DNA of 7,030 nt from Candidatus Omnitrophota bacterium. GTDB taxonomy: Bacteria > Omnitrophota > Gorgyraeia > Gygaellales > Profunditerraquicolaceae. The notes below the pieces were generated by a model. It ran no database searches. It was not told where the DNA came from and saw only the letters and a program-made list of their open reading frames with translations. The stretch lies in contig JAQUMS010000057.1 in assembly GCA_028717985.1 (NCBI GenBank), forward strand, positions 1-7,030. The letters are read 5' to 3'. Both the position numbers and the translations under genes were made by a program. How positions within the stretch are numbered: position 1 is the stretch's first letter; every line of letters begins with the position of its first letter. This document shows positions 1-6,738 of this stretch, one piece after another.

Positions 1-1
1 G

Positions 2-88
2 GGAATGCTTTTGGCGGCGAGCGATGAAACCGGCGTTTGTATTGTGTCACCTGATCGGGCGGTAAAAGAAGGAAGTATCGTAAAATAG
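2..88 (+). CDS. metG: Methionyl-tRNA synthetase, C-terminal end (partial, 5' truncated)
   Basis: Reading from base 2 gives 28 codons and a TAG stop at 86-88. The peptide begins GMLLAASDETG and continues through SPDRAVKEGSIVK. This is the usual ending of the C-terminal EMAPII/CsaA-type tRNA-binding OB-fold of bacterial MetRS, where the typical form is GMLLAA...D, then a P-D-R stretch and a G-S-x-V/I tail. In dimeric bacterial MetRS this domain helps dimerise the enzyme and bind tRNA; the enzyme charges tRNA-Met in the cytoplasm. The same domain also exists as a separate small protein or as a PheRS-beta extension. Those are less likely because the peptide stops exactly at the usual MetRS end, but the catalytic part lies outside the window, so the assignment rests on this tail alone. 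Confidence 0.8.
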   Translation, partial: GMLLAASDETGVCIVSPDRAVKEGSIVK

Positions 89-93
89 CTGAA

Positions 94-134
94 GGCTCAA
101 AATTTATAGGTTGAAAATCTATGAATTGTGAGTT
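94..134 (+). promoter_or_regulatory. Long imperfect hairpin between metG and the YkgJ-type gene
   Basis: Bases 96-112 pair with 116-132 around a three-base loop (113-115). Of 17 opposed positions, 14 are Watson-Crick, two are G-U (105/123 and 110/118) and one is an A/G mismatch (100/128). Two further G-U pairs (95/133, 94/134) extend the base to the nucleotide before the ATG at 135. The stem is AT-rich and no T-run follows it, so it does not look like a classical intrinsic terminator. In RNA it would enclose the weak GTGAG element (128-132) before ATG 135 and leave the GGA elements before ATG 147 open. A translational-control structure or the remnant of a small palindromic repeat are both possible; function is inference. 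Confidence 0.5.
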
Positions 135-146
135 ATGGATTGGACC

Positions 147-635
147 ATGGATTTTAAACAGATTATTCCTTCGGGATTGTGCTTGGAATGCAGAGGGTGC
201 TCCAGGTTCTCGGAAAAAGACAGTATGTGGAGCCCGTTGCTTCTTGATGAGGAAATTGAATATCTGAAGGGAAAAAATTTACTGGCCGGGTGCGATACAA
301 AAAAGAAAAAGCTGACAACAATTTTGAATCCAATCGATGAAAATTTTGTATGTGCGTTTTTGTTACCGCAGGATAACTCGTGCCGTATCTATGAATTTCG
401 ACCCTTTGAATGCCGGTTGTATCCTTTTTTGATTAATCGGGGGAAAAATAAAATTTATCTTGCGGTTGATCCTCACTGCCTTTTTATAGAACGCAATGCG
501 GCAACAAAGCAATTTCAAGAATATGCGGATTACTTGGCGGGTGTCCTGAAAAGCCCTCCCTGGACCCGCGTAATCAACGAAATACGGGACGTGATCCCGG
601 AGTACCAGGATGTTATGAATATCTCGGAGCTTTAA
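147..635 (+). CDS. YkgJ-type cysteine-cluster protein (putative Zn/Fe-chelating domain)
   Basis: A 162-residue soluble protein of the YkgJ / CxxCxxCC family (Pfam PF03692 type), annotated as a putative zinc- or iron-chelating protein; the biochemical role of the family is not firmly known. Cysteines lie at 12, 15, 18, 49, 69, 79, 89 and 111. The family hallmarks are the N-terminal CLECRGC cluster and the later SCRIYEFRPFECRLYPF block. The usual fourth Cys of the first cluster is Ser19 here. ATG 147 is preferred because GGA elements (137-139, 142-144) precede it and the Cys cluster then starts about 12 residues in, as is common in the family. ATG 135 would add four residues but has only a GTGAG two bases away, inside a hairpin. 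The stop overlaps the next start by one base (TAATG), suggesting coupling to the DUF2156 gene. Family call is strong, function weak. Confidence 0.85.
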   Translation: MDFKQIIPSGLCLECRGCSRFSEKDSMWSPLLLDEEIEYLKGKNLLAGCDTKKKKLTTILNPIDENFVCAFLLPQDNSCRIYEFRPFECRLYPFLINRGKNKIYLAVDPHCLFIERNAATKQFQEYADYLAGVLKSPPWTRVINEIRDVIPEYQDVMNISEL

Positions 636-1528
636 TGAATACCCTGGCGGTTAAAGATAAACCGCTCTTTAATCGGTATCTTATGTCTTGTAAGCATGAG
701 TTATCGGTATACGCGTTCGCGAATATATATATTTGGAAGGGATTATTTGATATACGATGGTCTTTGATACAGAATACTCTCTGTGTGTTTTTTATAGACG
801 CGACCGGCTGTTTTTTGTACGTACCTCCCTTGGGGGAATATACAGATCCCCATGTTATAGCGGAAGTTTTTCGTATTATGGACGCGCATAATAAACATAA
901 GGCGGTTTCCCGTATTGAAAATGTGTATTCCTCTGATATAGCTTTGTACCGTGAATGGGGATACAAAGACGTTTTGAAATCCGTTGACTATGTATGCCGG
1001 AGGAATGAATTGTCGGGATTACGGGGAGACAGGTTTAAATCAAAACGTGCATGTTGTAATTATTTCATTAAACACTATAACTTTAAATACAGGCCGTTTT
1101 CTTCGAAGGATGCCGGTGAATGCCTCAAGGTATATGAACAATGGCGGCTCGCGCGTTCCGCCGCATGTGCCGATACGGTGTACCGGGGGATGATGGATGA
1201 CAGCCGGAAGACCCTTGTAATTCTTCTGGACAATTACCGCGAAATTGATTGTCAGGGAAGGGTAGTTACTATTGATGAGGAAATAAAAGCATTTACCTTT
1301 GGTTTTGAGCTTAATACTGAAACATTCTGTGTTTTATATGAGGTCGCTGATCTTTCGATCCGGGGGATAAGCCAATTTATTTTCCGTCGTTTCAGCGATG
1401 AGATGAAACAATACGAATATATTAATATCATGGATGATTCCGGCTTGAAAAATCTTTCGCGTGTTAAGGAGTCATATCATCCCGTTAAGAAAATTCCGTC
1501 GTATCTTATAGCCAGACACAATGACTGA
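635..1528 (+). CDS. DUF2156 protein (phosphatidylglycerol lysyltransferase C-terminal-like, GNAT fold)
   Basis: A 297-residue protein with no signal peptide or membrane segment. It resembles DUF2156 / LPG_synthase_C (PF09924), the tandem GNAT-fold unit that in MprF moves an aminoacyl group from tRNA to phosphatidylglycerol. Recognisable parts in order are the aromatic N-terminal block (YAFANIYIWKG, about 26-36), the LYREWGY block (104-110), the DYVCRRNELSGLRGDRFKSK block (118-137) typical of the inter-GNAT region, YRPFSSKDAGECLKVYEQW (152-170), and the C-terminal INIMDDSGLKNLSRVKESYHP block (263-282). MprF's membrane flippase part is absent, so this is the standalone cytoplasmic form, whose substrate is generally unknown; lipid aminoacylation should not be assumed. 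GGAG (626-629) lies five bases before ATG 635. The gene overlaps its upstream neighbour by 1 base and the downstream one by 8. Confidence 0.82.
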   Translation: MNTLAVKDKPLFNRYLMSCKHELSVYAFANIYIWKGLFDIRWSLIQNTLCVFFIDATGCFLYVPPLGEYTDPHVIAEVFRIMDAHNKHKAVSRIENVYSSDIALYREWGYKDVLKSVDYVCRRNELSGLRGDRFKSKRACCNYFIKHYNFKYRPFSSKDAGECLKVYEQWRLARSAACADTVYRGMMDDSRKTLVILLDNYREIDCQGRVVTIDEEIKAFTFGFELNTETFCVLYEVADLSIRGISQFIFRRFSDEMKQYEYINIMDDSGLKNLSRVKESYHPVKKIPSYLIARHND

Positions 1529-2366
1529 ACAGATCCATTGCCTTGATCTCACGATTTTTGACACGGAAACAACAGGGTTAAATCCCGGAGCCGGAGACCG
1601 TATTGTTGAGATTGCCGCTATCCGTTACCGGAACGGCCTGCCTGTCGCGGAATTTCAAAGCCTTATTAATCCTCAGCGTCAGATTTCAGAAGAAGCGTTC
1701 CGTATTAATAAGATCAGCGCTTCCATGGTGCATAATGCCCCTACCTTTGATCAGATCGTTCCCCAATTTTTTGATTTTATTAAGGGAAGTTTCTTGTGTT
1801 CTTATAATGCCCCTTTTGATATAGGATTTCTGATGAATGAATTGGCGTTGTATAAAGACAACAAGAATGCTGAATCCGGATTACGCGCCTTGGACGATAT
1901 AATTGTTATTGATGCGTTAAGGATGGCCCGTAAACTGTTGCCTCATTTGGAGCGCCACGCGTTGTGGTTTGTGGCGGAGAGCCTCGATATACGCGCGGCG
2001 CAGGAACACCGTGCTTTTTCAGACGTCGAATTAACATGGAGTGTGTTTGAGAAGCTTGTGCGGTTGGCCGGTGACAAGGGTATAATTGATTTTAATCATT
2101 TTATTGTTCTGTTCGGGATTGACACGAAATTGGTGAATGATTTGAATACCCGGAAAATGGCAGAGCTTCAGGAAGCCATTGACCGGAAAACGAGCATTAC
2201 GATTAAATATTTATCCAGTAGCCACGCCGAATTATCCGAGCGGCAGATTATGCCGAAAGAAATCAGACAGGACCGCAATAGATGGTATCTTACCGGTTTT
2301 TGCGCCTTGCGCGGAGAGGAACGGACGTTTCGGATCGATAATATCGTGAGCGTGGATCCGCACTGA
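1521..2366 (+). CDS. DnaQ-like DEDDh 3'-5' exonuclease fused to a C-terminal WYL domain
   Basis: 281 residues in two parts. Residues about 8-180 form a DnaQ/PolC-epsilon-type exonuclease: ExoI FDTETTGL with D14 and E16, ExoII YNAPFDIGFL with D100, and ExoIII EHRAFSDV with H163 and D168. All five metal-binding or catalytic positions of the DEDDh class are present, so removal of nucleotides from DNA or RNA 3' ends is expected. Residues about 214-279 form a WYL domain: the LQEAIDRKTSITIKY start, MPKEI at 244-248, a literal RWYL at 254-257, and ERTFRIDNI at 267-275. WYL domains bind nucleic-acid or nucleotide ligands and are best known from regulators in defence loci, where they usually follow an HTH; no HTH is seen here. 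ATG 1521 lies within the end of the previous gene (8-base overlap) and has no clear Shine-Dalgarno, implying translation by reinitiation. The N-terminal part alone would be called a DNA polymerase III epsilon-like protein. Confidence 0.88.
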   Translation: MTEQIHCLDLTIFDTETTGLNPGAGDRIVEIAAIRYRNGLPVAEFQSLINPQRQISEEAFRINKISASMVHNAPTFDQIVPQFFDFIKGSFLCSYNAPFDIGFLMNELALYKDNKNAESGLRALDDIIVIDALRMARKLLPHLERHALWFVAESLDIRAAQEHRAFSDVELTWSVFEKLVRLAGDKGIIDFNHFIVLFGIDTKLVNDLNTRKMAELQEAIDRKTSITIKYLSSSHAELSERQIMPKEIRQDRNRWYLTGFCALRGEERTFRIDNIVSVDPH

Positions 2367-2385
2367 AAAAAAGACAGGAAAAACC

Positions 2386-4761
2386 ATGAATACACAGAAA
2401 TTCTATTTGTTTTTAACCGTGTGTGCCGTCGTTTTATGCGGAGCGTCATGTTCTTCTCAGCAGAGCATAGACACGGCGCGGAAAGAAGCAGGCAAGGCCC
2501 AGGAGTTCTATCGCGGCGCGGAAAGAACATACCGGGAATTAATTTCCCGGGGCGCCAATGCGGATACTCTGCATTTTGAATTGGGGCAATTATATTACAG
2601 CCATGGCCAGTTTAGCCAGGCGGCGGATGAATTCAAAAAAACCGGTAGTCCCGCGGCAAAAAAAATGCTGGCTATTTCATATTACCGATCCGGCGATTAT
2701 ACAGGCGCTCTGGATGTTTTCAGCCAGTCCGCTTTGCAGGATCCCGAATTCCTATATTATTACGGCCTGACCTGTGAAAAATTAAATTTATACGATAAGG
2801 CCCTGGAAAATTATAAAAAAATTGTTTCTTCCGATTTCGCGGAACGCGCTCATGAACGTGTCGCTCTTATTGCCAAACAGCATGAAGCCGGGAATATCCG
2901 GGACCTGAGCCCTGATGTTTCCGCGTTGATTTCTTCAGCCCCTTCAGCGGAGCAGTATCCTCAGGCAGGCGCGTTACTTCTTCTTTCCGATGAGCATGTT
3001 ACCGTTACTCCTGCTTTGACAGAGGAAACCGATTTGCATTATGTGGTAAAAATTCTGAATGAACGGGGAAAAGAACGGTATGCCGAGGTGCAGATCGAGT
3101 ATGATTCGACATATGAAAAGGTTGAGTTGGAATTTGCGCGGACTATCAAGGTTGATGGGAATGTGACGTATGTAGGTACCCGGCATATCAGGGATGTTTC
3201 GAAATACCTTAATTTTCCGCTTTACAGTAACGCCCGGGTTTACATTATTTCTTTCCCCGAAATAGCTGACGGCGTAACCATAGAGTATAAAGTTAAAATA
3301 CGGCGCAATCAGCTGGTTAATAAGAAAGATTTCTTTTTAAGTTATCCGGTGCAGTCTTTTGACCCCATTCTGAAAGCTAATTTCTCCATCACTATCCCTA
3401 AAAATAAGCCGCTGCATATTAAAACTTTGAATGAAAAATACAATACCTTTAATGCTTCTTTATCCCCCCGCGTTGAACAGCAGGCTGTAAACACGGTATA
3501 TTCATGGACGTTTACCGATATCCCTCAGATTATTCCCGAATCGAATATGCCGCCGTTGGTTGAAATTAACCCGACGTTCCTGGTTTCTACGTTTGAACGG
3601 TGGGAAGATATTTATGACTGGTGGTGGCCGCTCGCGCAAAACAAAATAAAAGCGGATTCTCAGATACAAGCGAAAGTTTCGGAATTAACCGCGGGAGCCG
3701 TTTCTGATGAAGCGAAGATAAAAGCGCTTTATAATTTCTGCGCGCAGAAAATCCGCTATGTCGCCGTGGAGTACGGGCAGGCGGGATATGAACCGCATCA
3801 GGCCGAGGATATTTTTAAAAATAAATACGGGGATTGCAAGGACCAGGCCGTTTTACTGGTAACGATGTTAAAAACCGCGGGATTAAAAGCCTGGCCTTTA
3901 TTGATCGCAACAAAAGATTATTATAATTTACACGAGGATTTTCCTGTTCCGTTATTTAATCATTGTATCGCCGCGGTTCAGTTAAACAATGATATCATTT
4001 TTCTTGATCCGACAGCGGAAACATGCCCGTTCGGCGATCTGCCGCCTTCGGATCAGGACAGGAATATTCTTGTGATAACTGAACAGGGATACAAAATTTA
4101 CCGCACGCCTTTGTTTCCTGCCGCGCATAATTTAATCAATCATGAATTTGTTATTTCAGTTAATTCATCGGAGGGTATCGACGCGGAAAAGAGTATTGAT
4201 ACCGCGGGTATTTATGATCAGGCAGAACGGTATTGGTTGTTATATACCACGCCTGAGCTGGTTAAGCAGGAGATACAGGAAAGGATACAGGATATCAGTA
4301 TTGGCGGTAAACTTAAACAGTATGAGGTCAAGAACCTTCAAACCCTTGATCATCCCATTGAATTGAATTATAGTTTCGCCGGCCCTGAGTATTTTATTCC
4401 GGCGGGCGCATTGCGTATTCTGCCCCAATTGGCGGGTGTCGATTCTTCTCTTGTAGCACAAGAAACGCGCCGGTATCCGCTTTATTTCGGAGTGCTGGAT
4501 AAGCGGCAAACCCAATTTACAATAACTATCCCTCCGGATTATTCGGTAGAATATCTTCCACCGGGAATACGGGAAGATAATGATTGGTTGAATTTCAGCG
4601 TTGATTATTCCGCTGAGCGCGGTACGATAGTATTTAAACAAGGTATGATATTGAAGAAAAACCGGGTTTCCGAAGAGGAATATCCGGCGTTCAAAAAGAT
4701 TATCGAGGAATTGGCTAAACGCGTGAAACAGCGGGTGGTTTTAATCCGCAAACCGGGTTAA
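2386..4761 (+). CDS. TPR - DUF3857 - transglutaminase-like envelope lipoprotein
   Basis: 791 residues. Residues 1-21 are a lipoprotein-type signal (short charge, hydrophobic core FYLFLTVCAVVL) ending GAS before Cys22. Gly at -3 is unusual for a lipobox, but the SCSSQQ context and Ser at +2 fit an exported lipoprotein, probably held on the outer membrane. Three TPR-like repeats follow (about 58-86, 91-118, 121-147). DUF3857 spans about 195-380, and the transglutaminase-like core about 435-545 has the Cys-His-Asp triad C484 (YGDCKD), H526 (FNHCIA) and D541 (FLDPTA). A C-terminal beta-rich region (about 695-770) resembles DUF3858. The triad suggests a cysteine peptidase, amidase or cross-linking activity on an envelope substrate, which cannot be named from sequence. 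AGGA (2376-2379) is six bases before the ATG. The gene follows its neighbour by 19 bases and precedes the PilZ fusion by 15, suggesting co-expression. Confidence 0.88.
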   Translation: MNTQKFYLFLTVCAVVLCGASCSSQQSIDTARKEAGKAQEFYRGAERTYRELISRGANADTLHFELGQLYYSHGQFSQAADEFKKTGSPAAKKMLAISYYRSGDYTGALDVFSQSALQDPEFLYYYGLTCEKLNLYDKALENYKKIVSSDFAERAHERVALIAKQHEAGNIRDLSPDVSALISSAPSAEQYPQAGALLLLSDEHVTVTPALTEETDLHYVVKILNERGKERYAEVQIEYDSTYEKVELEFARTIKVDGNVTYVGTRHIRDVSKYLNFPLYSNARVYIISFPEIADGVTIEYKVKIRRNQLVNKKDFFLSYPVQSFDPILKANFSITIPKNKPLHIKTLNEKYNTFNASLSPRVEQQAVNTVYSWTFTDIPQIIPESNMPPLVEINPTFLVSTFERWEDIYDWWWPLAQNKIKADSQIQAKVSELTAGAVSDEAKIKALYNFCAQKIRYVAVEYGQAGYEPHQAEDIFKNKYGDCKDQAVLLVTMLKTAGLKAWPLLIATKDYYNLHEDFPVPLFNHCIAAVQLNNDIIFLDPTAETCPFGDLPPSDQDRNILVITEQGYKIYRTPLFPAAHNLINHEFVISVNSSEGIDAEKSIDTAGIYDQAERYWLLYTTPELVKQEIQERIQDISIGGKLKQYEVKNLQTLDHPIELNYSFAGPEYFIPAGALRILPQLAGVDSSLVAQETRRYPLYFGVLDKRQTQFTITIPPDYSVEYLPPGIREDNDWLNFSVDYSAERGTIVFKQGMILKKNRVSEEEYPAFKKIIEELAKRVKQRVVLIRKPG
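2474..2527 (+). repeat. 14-bp direct repeat, 40-bp period, inside the lipoprotein gene
   Basis: CGGCGCGGAAAGAA occurs at 2474-2487 and again, identically, at 2514-2527. The period of 40 bases is not a multiple of three, so the copies are read in different frames (ARKE versus GAER). It is therefore not a protein repeat. Loss or gain of one unit would shift the frame near codon 30-45 of the lipoprotein. Chance similarity is possible. Confidence 0.5.
2532..2550 (+). other. Perfect 7-bp GC-capped hairpin inside the lipoprotein gene
   Basis: CCGGGAA (2532-2538) and TTCCCGG (2544-2550) are perfect inverted copies around the five-base loop TTAAT. The structure lies about 150 bases into the coding region, at the linker before the first TPR. 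No T-run follows, so it is not an intrinsic terminator. It may be a chance consequence of the codons or an mRNA structure that affects translation. Confidence 0.4.
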
Positions 4762-4776
4762 TGCGGGAATACTATA

Positions 4777-6726
4777 ATGACTAAAGAAACACTTGGTTTT
4801 GAACGAAGGACATATATCCGCCTTGATACTGTTTTTCCGGTGCAGTTCCGGCTGATGTCGTTGGGAGGGGATATGTTCCTTTCTGAATGGCTGCAGGGAT
4901 TTACCAATAACGTCAGCACGGGAGGCATTTGTCTCAGGGTGAATAATTTAAACCCCGGATTTGCGGAATTATTGAAAAATAAAAAAGCTAAGGTGTCTCT
5001 TGAGATAGAAATGCCGTTGTCGTATAAAAACCCTGTGCTTTCTTCGGCGCATGTTGCGTGGTTTCAGGAGCTGCATAAAAAAACAAACCGGTATCTTATC
5101 GGGTTGCAGTATGATGAACCGAATTCATCGGGCAGCGAGAGGATAGTAAGATACGCGAGAGCAAAACGTTCTTTTTTGCCGGCGGTGTGTGCGATTGTGG
5201 TTTTACTCGGGATCGGGCTCGCGATTGACACCTATATTAATGTGCGGCTGCTCCGGGGAAATAAACAACTCGTAACGCAGCTTGTTCAGGTCATCCAGGA
5301 ATCAACCGTTGCTAAAGAAAAACTTCAAAAGGTCGGGTTTGCGCGGGAACTGGCATTGTTCAAGATACAAGAACTTGAAGCTGAGATCCAGAAGGCCGAG
5401 GGAGAGCGTGTGATCCTTCACGCAAAGGCTGAAAACGCAGAAACTGAGGCGGCTAAGAAGATAGAAGAGGTTAACGCGATGCTTGAAAAGCTTTTCAAAG
5501 AACGTGAAGTGTTAAAGAAAAAAGTTGAAGCATACCAGCAGAATCAGGCTGTTATGTCCGGAGAGGTTATTCGTTTAGACCGGGAGAAGACCGCGTTGAC
5601 GGAAGCTAATTTTAAAAAAGTTTACCAGTGGCTTAAGATTCATCAAAACCCCAGGACAGGGTTAATCATGAGCTTTGAGGGTGATTCGGATATTTCAAAC
5701 TGGGCGTTCCTCTATGACCAGGCATTGGCGATTCAGGCGTATGTGTTATTCTCGGATTACGACCGCGCGCGTAAATCTCTTGAATTTTTTTCTTCGAAGG
5801 CGGAAAAATCAAACGGTTTTTTTCTTAACGCATATTATTTTAATGATGGAAATCCCGCGGAGTTTATTCTGCACGCCGGACCTAATATATGGCTTGGAAT
5901 AGCCGCTTTGCAGTATTCATACCGCAGTAAAGATCCTCAATTTATCCCTTTGGCGGAAGATATCGGCCGTACCATTATCGCGTTGCAGAATCAGGATCCT
6001 GATGGAGGCGTTAAAGGAGGTCCTGCTGTTAGCTGGTATGCGACCGAGCATAATCTTGATGCGTATTCTTTTTTCAATATGCTGTATTCCCTGACGGGAA
6101 AATCCATATACCTTCAGGCCCGGGATAAAGTCGTGAATTGGCTTGTAAAAAACACCTACAATAAACAGGATATCCCGATTCTTCGCGGCAAGGGCGATTC
6201 AACTATCGCGACCGATACGTATTCATGGTCTATCGCCGCGTTGGGACCGGGAAAATTGCTGGAACTGGGTATGGATCCCGATGAGATCATGGCTTTTGCT
6301 GAAAAAAACTGTGCGGTTGAAGTTCAGTTTTCCCGTCCGGAAGGCAAGGTTATTACTGTAAAAGGTTTTGATTTTGCTTCACAAAGGAATGTTTCCCGCG
6401 GGGGGGTGATGTCTTCCGAATGGACCGCTCAGATGGTTGTTTCGTATAACATAATGGCGGATTATTATTTGGGCAGGAATCTTCCTGAAAAAGCAAAGAT
6501 GTACCGGAATAAAGCAGAAGATTATTTACTCCAGTTAAGCAATCTTATTATTTCCAGTCCTTCGCCGTCCGGTCAGGGGGAAGGCTGTCTTCCTTATGCG
6601 ACCAGCGATTTTGTTGATACCGGGCACGGGTGGATGACGCCTAAAGGAAATAGTACCGGTTCTGTCGCGGGTACCGCGTATACGCTTTTCGCGTATCGCA
6701 AGTATAATCCTTTGGAATTGAAATAA
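4777..6726 (+). CDS. PilZ - transmembrane - coiled coil - alpha/alpha-barrel glycosidase-like protein
   Basis: 649 residues in four parts. Residues about 8-128 are a PilZ domain with both c-di-GMP motifs intact: RxxxR at R11-R15 (ERRTYIR) and N/DxSxxG at N45-S47-G50 (NNVSTGG). Residues about 133-153 form one membrane helix. The basic stretch before it (RYARAKR) predicts the PilZ domain inside the cell and the rest outside. Residues about 163-280 are Glu/Lys-rich heptad-like sequence, a probable coiled coil. Residues about 281-645 look like an alpha/alpha toroid (six-hairpin glycosidase-like), with YDQALAIQAY (313-322), QNQDPDGGVKGGP (404-416), WYATEHNLDAY (420-430), STIATDTYSWSIAALGPG (475-492), SSEWTAQ (546-552), GEGCLPYATSDFVDTGHGW (601-619) and TGSVAGTAY (627-635). 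Acid candidates are E424, D428, D480, E548 and D614; I assign no CAZy family. GGGA at 4765-4768 supports ATG 4777; the nearer ATG 4761 opens only a seven-codon frame. Inferred role: c-di-GMP-controlled periplasmic glycan processing. Confidence 0.85.
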   Translation: MTKETLGFERRTYIRLDTVFPVQFRLMSLGGDMFLSEWLQGFTNNVSTGGICLRVNNLNPGFAELLKNKKAKVSLEIEMPLSYKNPVLSSAHVAWFQELHKKTNRYLIGLQYDEPNSSGSERIVRYARAKRSFLPAVCAIVVLLGIGLAIDTYINVRLLRGNKQLVTQLVQVIQESTVAKEKLQKVGFARELALFKIQELEAEIQKAEGERVILHAKAENAETEAAKKIEEVNAMLEKLFKEREVLKKKVEAYQQNQAVMSGEVIRLDREKTALTEANFKKVYQWLKIHQNPRTGLIMSFEGDSDISNWAFLYDQALAIQAYVLFSDYDRARKSLEFFSSKAEKSNGFFLNAYYFNDGNPAEFILHAGPNIWLGIAALQYSYRSKDPQFIPLAEDIGRTIIALQNQDPDGGVKGGPAVSWYATEHNLDAYSFFNMLYSLTGKSIYLQARDKVVNWLVKNTYNKQDIPILRGKGDSTIATDTYSWSIAALGPGKLLELGMDPDEIMAFAEKNCAVEVQFSRPEGKVITVKGFDFASQRNVSRGGVMSSEWTAQMVVSYNIMADYYLGRNLPEKAKMYRNKAEDYLLQLSNLIISSPSPSGQGEGCLPYATSDFVDTGHGWMTPKGNSTGSVAGTAYTLFAYRKYNPLELK

Positions 6727-6738
6727 GGTTTTTTCGAC

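Noticed and set aside
613..966. Open frame of 117 codons on the minus strand across the YkgJ/DUF2156 junction
   Set aside because: It lies opposite a well-supported DUF2156 gene, shows no recognisable domain and has the look of a reverse-frame shadow.
1521..2366. Calling this gene the replicative DNA polymerase III epsilon subunit (dnaQ)
   Set aside because: The exonuclease motifs fit, but the C-terminal WYL domain is not part of the replicative epsilon subunit, so the specific symbol is not justified.
2168..2530. Open frame of 120 codons on the minus strand across the end of the exonuclease-WYL gene
   Set aside because: It is opposite the conserved WYL motifs and the lipoprotein signal peptide; its translation has no family resemblance.
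4240..4641. Open frame of 133 codons on the minus strand inside the lipoprotein gene
   Set aside because: It sits fully within a coding region with clear C-terminal homology; its composition (many Arg, Ile) fits antisense of coding sequence.
4761..4784. ATG overlapping the lipoprotein stop (TAATG at 4759-4763) as an alternative start
   Set aside because: Its frame ends after seven codons; the PilZ gene starts at 4777 with GGGA eight bases upstream.
5675..5902. Open frame of 75 codons on the plus strand in another frame of the PilZ fusion gene
   Set aside because: It overlaps the toroid motifs of the real frame and has no ribosome site or recognisable features.
6013..6021. Perfect Shine-Dalgarno-like AAAGGAGGT inside the PilZ fusion gene
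   Set aside because: It encodes the KGG of a conserved-looking VKGGP segment. The next ATG (6038) is too far away and opens only 18 codons, so no internal start is supported.
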